Positions 17,749 through 26,100 of a DNA stretch of 48,870 nucleotides are shown here, piece by piece (the first letter of the stretch is position 1; each line of letters starts with the position of its first letter). The stretch covers positions 1 through 48,870 of the forward strand of contig JAFIGH010000033.1 of the NCBI GenBank assembly GCA_020831525.1. Reading direction: 5' to 3'. The DNA is from Opitutales bacterium (GTDB taxonomy: Bacteria > Verrucomicrobiota > Verrucomicrobiia > Opitutales > Oceanipulchritudinaceae). A program made the position numbers and the translations under genes. A model generated the notes under the pieces. That model saw only the letters and a program-made list of their open reading frames with translations, was not told the origin of the DNA and searched no databases.

Positions 17749-17875
17749 CGGCGCGGACAGTAGCACGGATTGTCCGCCGATGGCAAACATCGGCTTTGCG
17801 AACCGAGAAGTGGCACGAAATTCCGTTGACCCGATTACAAAACCAACAAGCATAAAGAAGATACCAACGCCCGCC

Positions 17876-18616
17876 ATGTACCACTCCAAACCGAAGAAAG
17901 CGACCTATCCGAACACAGTCCGTTTCTTCCTACGCTGGCTGGTCATGTGCTTCATTGCGTTTTCGACAAATGGTATGAGCGCCTCGGTCGCAGCAATCCA
18001 TAGCGCCTCTGAACTGCCCGAACTCCCATGGTCCGGCGTGTATGTCGATTTCGGCGACTGGATCTTCCACAATCGGCATGGCTGGCAGTACTGGCCCGCC
18101 CAAGCGACCGAGGAAGGTCACTTCTACGATTTCGGCATCGGCGCCTGGGGATGGAGCACTCCCGAAGCATGGCCTGCGGTCTACTTGCATGAACCGATCT
18201 CCGAATGGTTCGTCGACAAAGCGCCGACGAGCGGCCAGCGCCGGTTCTTTCACCCGCGGTCGGGGTCGTTCGTCTCAGAAGAATCGCTTCGGACGGTTTG
18301 GAACATCCGCGAGTTATCCATCCCGCCTCGTCCTGTCTATCAGCCTGCCCCCGTTTACCCGCCCGAAATGCGGTTCAAGGGCATCTCCGGCGAGGTCACT
18401 CTCGAATTTGTTGTGACATCGGAAGGAACTGTTCGAGACATAACAGTTGTCGATGCATCTCGCGACGAATTCATCGACCCTACCATCGACGCCGTCGGAC
18501 AATGGTGGTTTCTTCCGGGAACGGTAGGCGGGGTGGAAGTCAATACTCGCGTGCGCATTCGCATCCCCTTCGTCATCGACTCTGAACCGGAACCGGATCC
18601 GCATCCGCCGAACTAA
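17876..18616 (+). CDS. Exported aromatic-rich protein with one TonB-like C-terminal domain
   Basis: A 246-residue protein. The N-terminal hydrophobic segment (FFLRWLVMCFIAFSTNGMSA) is a signal peptide or anchor. Residues about 45-135 are rich in Trp, Tyr and Phe (GDWIFHNRHGWQYW, IGAWGWSTPEAWPAVYL) and resemble the aromatic module at the C-terminus of the VCBS protein. A TonB-C-type domain follows at about 145-236, opening IPPRPVYQPAPVYPPEM, which is closely similar to the second TonB-like domain of the ankyrin protein at 1786-4188. The tail is acidic and proline-rich. An uncleaved N-terminal helix would make it a short TonB, a cleaved one a free periplasmic protein. It is divergent from the amidoligase gene, and the subtilase starts 106 bp downstream. 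Start chosen: the ATG at 17876. Confidence 0.75.
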   Translation: MYHSKPKKATYPNTVRFFLRWLVMCFIAFSTNGMSASVAAIHSASELPELPWSGVYVDFGDWIFHNRHGWQYWPAQATEEGHFYDFGIGAWGWSTPEAWPAVYLHEPISEWFVDKAPTSGQRRFFHPRSGSFVSEESLRTVWNIRELSIPPRPVYQPAPVYPPEMRFKGISGEVTLEFVVTSEGTVRDITVVDASRDEFIDPTIDAVGQWWFLPGTVGGVEVNTRVRIRIPFVIDSEPEPDPHPPN

Positions 18617-18722
18617 CCGCCCATTCGGCACCGACGCCCGTGAGGAAAACGTCAATTCCGCGGGAGGATTGCGCCGTGCGTTGACGGGGCTATTGTAAAA
18701 TCCTCACGTTGGCCCCGCATTC

Positions 18723-21700
18723 ATGAAGCGCGCCGCATTGACAGCCCTTGTTCCGGCTGCCGCCATTGCCTTGGCGGTCTGTGCGCTGCTGTTCTTCGGA
18801 ATGCCGGCGGACCTTGCGGACAACGCCGTCCCTCACCAACCGCCTCCGGCTTTCCCTGCCGCGGAAACCAACGAAACGCAGTCGGAACCGGATACACGGC
18901 AAACGCCCGCGCACGACGAGGCGGAACCCTTTGATCCACCGCCCGCTCCGCCGCCGCCCCCCGACACCTCGATCGCCGACATTCTCGAAGAGGCGGGCGA
19001 CCTCAGCGACCCCGAGGCGCGGGCGCGGGCCGTCGAGGCCATCCGCGAACGGGAAGACGCACGCCTCAAGGCTGCCCGCGAACGCGCCGAAGAGCTGGGT
19101 CTGCCCACCCGTATCGAACTGCCCGACGGCACCGTTAAAGAGATCTACGGCTTCGAGGGCGATACACCGCTTTACCGCGTCACACACAACGTAAACGCCG
19201 CGGTCTCCGCCGCCGTGGACCGCGTCCGCGACGACCCCGCCGCACCCCTGCGCGGCGCGGGCGTCACCATCGGCATGTGGGACGGCGGCACGGCGCGCGC
19301 CACGCACCAGGAATTCGGCGACCGCATGCGGCTCATGGACAACGCCTCGGCCATCACCCACGCCACGCACGTGGGCGGCACGCTCATCGCCGCCGGCATC
19401 GACGCGCGCGCCCTCGGCATGGCGCCCCTCGCAACGGTCGATTCGTATGACTGGAACAACGACAAATCGCAGATGACCGCGCGGGCCGCCGCTGCGCCCG
19501 GCGAGGAAGGCAAGCTCTACATCTCCAATCACAGCTACGGATTTGTCGCCGGATGGCTGCGCACGGGCCAGTCCTCGCCCCGCTTTGAGTGGCACGGCGG
19601 GGGTGGTTCCGTGGAGACGCGCTTCGGCGCCTACCACGCACAAGCGCGCGACTCCGACGCCATTGCACATGCGGCGCCCTACTACCTCATGTTCCGCAGC
19701 GCCGGCAACGACCGCACGGAAAACCCCGCCGACGGCGACAGCGTCGCCCTCTCCCCCGGCGGCACCGTCGTTACCTACGACAGCTCCGTCCATCCGCCGG
19801 GCGACGGCGTGTACCGGGGCGGCTACGACACCATCAGCTTCGACGCCGTCGCGAAGAATGTGATCACCGTCGGGGCCGTCGACGACGCCGTGGCCGCCGG
19901 ACAGCGCGACCTCTCCCGCGCCTCCATGGCACCCTTCTCCTCGTGGGGACCGACCGACGACGGACGCATCAAGCCCGACATTGTCGCCAACGGCGTCACC
20001 CTCGTCTCCGCTTCCGCCGGTTCCAACACCGGCTACGCCACCCTCAGCGGCACAAGCATGTCCGCGCCGAACGCGGCGGGCGCGGCCGCCCTTCTCATCG
20101 AACTCTACGGTACGCTCTTTCCCGGCGGGGCCATGCGGTCGAGCACCGTCAAAGGCCTCCTCATCCACACCGCCGACGCCCTCGGCAACCCCGGCCCCGA
20201 TTACCGCTTCGGCTGGGGTCTCCTCAACACGGAAGCCGCCGCCGCCCTCATCCGCGACTTCGCCGAAAACCCAGCCACCCGCCGCATGACGGAAGACACC
20301 CTCACGACCGGCGATCCCGCGCACACCCACTCCTTTGTGTGGGACGGCGCGTCTCCCCTGCGCGCCACCCTCGCATGGACCGATCCGGCGGGCTCGGCCA
20401 CCACCTCCCACGATCTCCGCTCGCCGCGCCTGCGCAACAACCTGCATCTACGCGTCGAAGGACCCGGCGGCGAAGTGTTTTATCCCTACGTCATGCCCTT
20501 TGTCGGCACATGGACGCAGGAATCGATGTCGTTGCCCGCCACTACGGGCGTCAACAACACCGATAACGTCAACCAAGTCTACATCGCCGCACCGCCCTCG
20601 CCCGGCGTCTACACCGCCGTCGTCTCCCGTAGCGGCACACTCGTCAACGACCGGCAGGTCTACTCGCTGCTCATCTCCGGATCCGCCGCCGAGGAACCGC
20701 CGCCGCCCGCCTTGCGCGTCGACGCCGTGTCGCCCGCCTCCGCGCTTTCCGGCGAAACCGTCACCCTCCGCATCGAAGGCACCGGCTTCACCGAAGGCAC
20801 AGCCGTGCGGCTCGCCCGCGCGGGCCTGCCCGACATTCCGGGCACCGCCTACGAAGTCCTCGGCACCGGCGCCCGCGCACAGTTCGACCTCGACGGGGCG
20901 GTCGCCGGCCCATGGGATCTTGTCGCCGGGCGCGACGACGGCTCGACGGACGCACTCGCCGCCGCCTTCTCCGTCACCGACGCCGTGTGGAGTGAAAACT
21001 TCGACGGCGCTGTCGAAGGATGGACTACCGAATCTCCCGTCGGTGCCAACGCATGGTCCCTCACCACCGACCGTAGCCATTCTCCCGATACATCCTACTT
21101 TGCCCCCGGCGTGGCGCAGCGCTCGCTCGCCGTCCTCGTCTCCCCGCCCATCGAGATCCCCGCCGATGCCTCGAATCTTCAGCTTCGTTTCTGGCAGCGG
21201 CGCTCCCTCCACTCCAGCCGTCAGGGAGGCATCATGGAGCTGAGCGTCAACGGCGGACCGTGGACCGACATCGCCGACCCCGCCTCCGGCGCCTCCTTTC
21301 TGAGCAATGGATACAACGGCACCGTCTCGGACATCGGCCGCCCCGCCGACCGAAATCCACTCGACGACAAAGCCGCATGGACCGGCAGCACTTCCGCCTT
21401 TGTCGAAACGATCATTGGTTTGCAGGACACCTTCGCCGGCGCCACCGTCCGCTTCCGCTGGAGCCTCGGCACCAGCACCCGGTCGAGCAGCGAGGGCTGG
21501 TGGATCGACAGCCTCGCCCTCCTCGGCGACAGCGATGAGATTACGGGCACGCCGCCGGTCATTACCGCCGGTCCGGACGCAACCGTCTCCTTTTTCGATA
21601 CAGAAAACGAACGCGGCGTGATCGAAGGCGTATCCACGGATCTCTCCGTCGAGGCGGAGTCCGCCGCGACAAACGGCACCCCGCTCGTCTATGCGTGGAG

Positions 21701-22811
21701 CGCCGAAGGACCGCCCGACGCACCGGTCGACTTCTCCGAAAACAACAACGCCGCGGCCGCCGCGACAACCGCCGTCTTCGCCGCCGCCGGTATCCACACG
21801 TTCACCGTCACCGTGACCGACGGCAACGGCCTCACCACCGCCGCCAGCCTCGAAGTCGAGGTGCGCGCCGTGCCGGGGGGCCTGTCCGTCTCGCCCGCGG
21901 CGGCCACCGTCACCGTCGGAGCCGCACGCACCTTCACCGCCACCGTCCACGATCAGTTTGGCGCACCCCTCGAATCGCAGCCCGACTCGTTCACGTGGTC
22001 GGCCAGCGGCGGCGGCACAATCGACAGCGCCGGCACCTTCACCGCCGACACCGTGGGCGACCTCTTCTCCATCCAGGCCGGATCCGGAGACCTCTCCGGC
22101 ACCGCCGCCGTGACCGTCGCACCGCTCTCCGCCGCGGTCACCCTCGGCAATCTCGTGCAAACCTTCGACGGCACCCCCAAATCCGTCACCGTCACCACCG
22201 ATCCGCCTGGCCTCGCCACACGGGTAACCTACGACGGCAGCGAAGATCCGCCCGCCGCCGTCGGCAGCTATGCCGTGCGCGCGGAGGTCACCGACCCCGA
22301 CTACCGCGGCGACGCCGAGGGTACGCTCGTCATCGAACCGGCGGACGATGACGGCACATCCGCCACCCTCGAAGATTTCCTCACCCGCTACTTCCCCGAC
22401 GCCGATCCGGTCTCCATCGACCTCACCGCCGACCTCAACGGCAACGGCCTCCCCGCCCTCGCCGACCTCGCCTTCGGCAACCATCCCGCCGAGCACAACC
22501 TCCCCGTCTTCCGCCCGGACGTGGAACTGACGACCCCCGGAGATGTCGTCCTCACTTTTCCCCGAAGCCGCGAGGCCGAAAATGTCCTCACCCTCACCGC
22601 CGAGCGGAGTGAAAACCTTTTCACATGGCACGTCCTCGATCCCGGTACCGAAGGCGTCGTTCGCGAAGTCGTCGAAGGCGGCTTCCGCACAACGAGCGAA
22701 ACGGACGGCGAGACCGCACCAACCGTCGACGCCGTCCGCTACACCGTTCCCGCGGATGGCCACGCCGCACTCTTCTTTCGTCTCCGCGTCCGCCCGGCGG
22801 AGGGCGGATGA
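18723..22811 (+). CDS. Large multidomain exported subtilase (S8)
   Basis: A 1362-residue protein. An N-terminal hydrophobic segment (LVPAAAIALAVCALLFFG) is followed by a Pro-rich linker. The S8 catalytic domain has D187 (IGMWDGGTA), H213 (HATHVGG) and S445 (SGTSMSAPN). Then come a beta-sandwich of the kind that follows S8 domains (about 520-655), an IPT/TIG-like domain (about 660-750), a carbohydrate-binding/MAM-like region starting SENFDGAVEGW (about 757-940), PKD-like and Big-2-like Ig domains (about 945-1135), an MBG-like domain (about 1137-1207), and a C-terminal module (about 1215-1362) with DLNGNGLPALADLAFG and FFRLRV, related in layout to the end of the protein at 5404-8121. It is probably surface-attached. 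Unlike the protease at 14016, Asp and His are only 26 residues apart. No operon partner lies downstream. Confidence 0.9.
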   Translation: MKRAALTALVPAAAIALAVCALLFFGMPADLADNAVPHQPPPAFPAAETNETQSEPDTRQTPAHDEAEPFDPPPAPPPPPDTSIADILEEAGDLSDPEARARAVEAIREREDARLKAARERAEELGLPTRIELPDGTVKEIYGFEGDTPLYRVTHNVNAAVSAAVDRVRDDPAAPLRGAGVTIGMWDGGTARATHQEFGDRMRLMDNASAITHATHVGGTLIAAGIDARALGMAPLATVDSYDWNNDKSQMTARAAAAPGEEGKLYISNHSYGFVAGWLRTGQSSPRFEWHGGGGSVETRFGAYHAQARDSDAIAHAAPYYLMFRSAGNDRTENPADGDSVALSPGGTVVTYDSSVHPPGDGVYRGGYDTISFDAVAKNVITVGAVDDAVAAGQRDLSRASMAPFSSWGPTDDGRIKPDIVANGVTLVSASAGSNTGYATLSGTSMSAPNAAGAAALLIELYGTLFPGGAMRSSTVKGLLIHTADALGNPGPDYRFGWGLLNTEAAAALIRDFAENPATRRMTEDTLTTGDPAHTHSFVWDGASPLRATLAWTDPAGSATTSHDLRSPRLRNNLHLRVEGPGGEVFYPYVMPFVGTWTQESMSLPATTGVNNTDNVNQVYIAAPPSPGVYTAVVSRSGTLVNDRQVYSLLISGSAAEEPPPPALRVDAVSPASALSGETVTLRIEGTGFTEGTAVRLARAGLPDIPGTAYEVLGTGARAQFDLDGAVAGPWDLVAGRDDGSTDALAAAFSVTDAVWSENFDGAVEGWTTESPVGANAWSLTTDRSHSPDTSYFAPGVAQRSLAVLVSPPIEIPADASNLQLRFWQRRSLHSSRQGGIMELSVNGGPWTDIADPASGASFLSNGYNGTVSDIGRPADRNPLDDKAAWTGSTSAFVETIIGLQDTFAGATVRFRWSLGTSTRSSSEGWWIDSLALLGDSDEITGTPPVITAGPDATVSFFDTENERGVIEGVSTDLSVEAESAATNGTPLVYAWSAEGPPDAPVDFSENNNAAAAATTAVFAAAGIHTFTVTVTDGNGLTTAASLEVEVRAVPGGLSVSPAAATVTVGAARTFTATVHDQFGAPLESQPDSFTWSASGGGTIDSAGTFTADTVGDLFSIQAGSGDLSGTAAVTVAPLSAAVTLGNLVQTFDGTPKSVTVTTDPPGLATRVTYDGSEDPPAAVGSYAVRAEVTDPDYRGDAEGTLVIEPADDDGTSATLEDFLTRYFPDADPVSIDLTADLNGNGLPALADLAFGNHPAEHNLPVFRPDVELTTPGDVVLTFPRSREAENVLTLTAERSENLFTWHVLDPGTEGVVREVVEGGFRTTSETDGETAPTVDAVRYTVPADGHAALFFRLRVRPAEGG

Positions 22812-23144
22812 ACCCCGTAAGCCGAAGGGACACTGCCAACAGCCAATCCAGCCAACCCGCCTCACGCGATGACTACGGAACACGAGCCACGCGCTTATTG
22901 CCGCGGAAACTTCCACAATCCCCCGGCCCGCTCCCGCATTCCCGACAGCAAAAGAACTCTCATTTGTAATTTCCCTTTGTGATCTAGACCGATTTGCGAA
23001 ACGGTTCGAAAAGGCTTGCCGTGGCCTGGCTTTACAGTTCTATTAAAACAGTCTCCCACTCTCATGGGCGGATTGCTTTGGTGGATGACGCATTGCTCGC
23101 GCCTTGTAACATGGCATTCCGCTTGTGTCCTTCGCCTTTGAGGC
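22812..23144. other. Intergenic region with no gene seen
   Basis: The 333-bp gap between the large subtilase and the three-repeat protein has no supported ORF. Its right half is more A+T-rich than the flanks, with T- and A-runs (for example TTCTATTAAAAC near 23037-23048), as expected of a promoter region for the downstream gene. I could not define -35/-10 elements with acceptable spacing, and no terminator hairpin is obvious. Confidence 0.5.
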
Positions 23145-26100
23145 ATGACACCTTCGCCAGCCAGTTTTCGCTTCCGCGCCGCCGCAACATGCGCTTTTGC
23201 CCTCGCCTTTGCATACGTTTTTCTGGGGTCTGCCTGGGCTCCGAGCGAAATTGCGGTGAGGTTCGATCTGGATTCGGGAAGCCCGCGGATTGAGTGGGAC
23301 AGTGAACCGGGATGGGACTATGTGATCGAGGGCCGGGACGAACTGACGTCGGGCGATTGGGTGACGCTTGGTGAAGTGACGGCGGAAGGTACGACGGTCA
23401 TCTGGACCGATCCCGTGCCGATTGAAGGGGATCGTTTCTACCGGATTCGTTTTGCGGGTGAGGAGATCGAGGAAACGCTTTCCGTTGGCCAGTTGACGCA
23501 CGCCGGCAGCGGCGAGGGCCTGCTCCCAAATCTGGACGAGGTCTCCTTTGCAACGGCCCGCCAGGGGCTGCAGGAAATGGCGGATAGCGGGGAAATTTCG
23601 TTGCCGATCCCCTTCGCCGGCCTGGAGTTTTTCGAGAGCATTGAACTGCCTGAGTTACAGCTCTTCGTTGATATGACTCGGCGCACCCTTGTGCTGAAGG
23701 CCGAGACCACCCTGCTCGGCCAGCCCGCGCAAATTCTCTTTATGGGTGTTTGGGAGAACAATACCGGTCCGGCGGCCGGCTTCGCCTTCAGTGTAAAGTT
23801 TCCCGAGTTCAAACTCGTGGACTGGGTCACCGGCCTTTCCGGCAGCGTCCTTGATGATTTCGCCCTGGACCACTCGATCATCACGCTTGCTACCGCTGCC
23901 TTGAGTCTAGATCTGGCGGTGCTTCCCGGGAATGTGGACGGATTTTTTGGCCTTCAGGATCTGGAGCTTCGCCGGGGGCTGAATCTGTCCAGTGAGATTG
24001 ACCTCGCGACGGCACCGGGCTTGGCGGATCCACTCGACTGGCTGGGGTTTACGGATACCATTGCCACTTTAGAGGGATTTCTCGGCATCAACGAAAACGC
24101 CTTGTTTCAGGGTTCGTTTGTTGCTGCAACTGCTCCGCTGTTGCATTTGCGGGCGCATTTGCCGATCTCCGATTCCACCGCCTATCCTGACTGGATCGAA
24201 CCGACGAAGCGCGTGTTGGAGTTCACGAACGATCCTTCATTGAGATTGCAGCTGATGGATACGCTCCGCGTCCAATGGGGCGATGAAACGGCCTTCTTCA
24301 ATGCCGTGGCTGCCATCGACGCGGGCGGGGACCTGGCATCGGTAAACCTGACGGGCGAACTGGCGCAGCCCTGGGACCAGCCGTTCGAAATCCGTTGGTT
24401 GACCATGGATGACGCCTCCATCGGCATTTCCTTCGATGCCTCAGGTGCGGGAGACGCTTCCCTCAACGGGAGCTTTCTGGTCGGTAATTCGACCGTCAAT
24501 GCGGCGTTCGCCGTTGCCACAGGAGAGTCCGGTCCCATCGCCGAGGTCACGGCTTCGGCCACGGAAATCGACCTCGTCGATCTTCTGGACCTCTTGGGCG
24601 ACATGACCGGCGTGACACCCTTTGACGATGTCTTGACGGAGGACACATTCGTGCTTCGCGAGGTCAGCTTTTCCTTCAACTCGGGCGACGCAAGCTCGCT
24701 CGCCATCTCGGCAACGACCTCTATTCTCGACGAGGTCGAGACCGAAGTGCTTGTCTCCTTTGTCGAAACCGAAGACGGAACAGCGCTGCTGATGTTGGGA
24801 TTGCGGGTGAGCGACTTCACGCTGAGCGCACTGTATGAGGGGATCGACGGCACGGTCGCCGGGGACCTGAGGTTTCCCGGTGTGGCCTTTACAATCGTGC
24901 ATTCGTTGCCCGATGGCCTGTTCGAGGACCTCCTTGATGAACTGCCGGAGGAGTTTGACGGTGAGCTGCCAGAAGGTCCCTTCGAGGTCTCCTCGGAGGA
25001 TCTCAGCGACCTCGCGCAGAAGTTCTACGAACTCGAGTTCCCGGAATCTTCGTTCACCCTCGAGCTTGAGCTTGGAGCGAATTTCCTCGGTGCCTTCCCT
25101 CAGTCCAGATTGCCGACCGTTGTCCTTGACGCGCTCGGGATGGATCCCGAGGCGGAAGTCCTTCTCGAAGGCGCACTGAACATGCGACTGGGCGCATTGG
25201 CGGGGGGCGGCCTGCTCGCTCTCGACACCATGCGTCTCAAGGCCACCCTTCCGCCCCCGACGCGTCCGCGCACCGGCTTTCCCGACTGGCTCGCCGATAT
25301 CGAGTCAGGCGAACGGATCCTGCAATTCGACTACGATGACGGGCAGATCGAAGTGACTGTCATCGATTCCTTTGGGGTCATGCTCGACGGGGCAATGCGC
25401 TGGTTCACGTCGACCCTCGCCCTTGCTACCGGCGGGGAGCAGAACCAAGTCACCATCGCCGGCGAAATGCATGGCGGCTGGGACGAACCCTTCGGGCTGG
25501 ATTGGCTCAATCTTGATACCGTGGGTATTGAGATCGTTGCGCGCAGTCAGACGGCCAGCGCCACGCTCCATTCCTCCTTTGGTCTTGGGGACAAGTCCAT
25601 TGCCCTCGAAATGAACCTCTCCGGCGGCGCGGGCAATCGCCAGTTCCGCGTTTCCGGCACCGTCGATGCCTTATCGCTGAGCGACTTCACGGAATTGGCG
25701 CAAAAGCACCTCGGTCCGCAGGCCAGTCCCTTTGGCCAGACTACGTTCGACTTCTCGTTTACAGACGTAGGACTGACGGTGGAGGCCGGGTCGAAGTCAT
25801 CGTTCTCGCTCGGGGCGAGGACTGAACTCCGTGGCCGGACCGCCGATGTCCTCTTTTCCGCCACCTACTTGCCCGGAGGGGGCTCGCCGCAGATTGTCAC
25901 TGGAATCCAGATACAGGATTGGTCCCCGGCCGATGCACTCGAGGCGCTTGAGGGAACACTTGTGGAAGAGCTGCGCCTCGATACGGCCGCCCTCATATTC
26001 TCCACGGCAGAAGGTGAAGCGGATGCCTCGAACATGGGTCCGGAGGCAAAGGCCTTTTACAGCAAGCTTTATGGGACGGATGATTTCAAAGTTCCGTTCA

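Noticed and set aside
18649-18709. CGTGAGGA / TCCTCACG inverted words before the large subtilase
   Set aside because: Eight-base arms about 45 bp apart with no promoter elements around; likely chance in this composition.
20448-22916. Long minus-strand frame of 822 codons opposite the large subtilase
   Set aside because: Its translation is Gly/Val/Asp/Ala-rich without domains and mirrors the codon bias of the plus-strand gene, which has an intact catalytic triad. It is a G+C-driven shadow.
23025-23050. Sigma-54 or sigma-70 promoter upstream of the giant protein
   Set aside because: GG/GC spacing does not fit sigma-54, and the best -35/-10 pair has a 19-bp spacer with weak matches.
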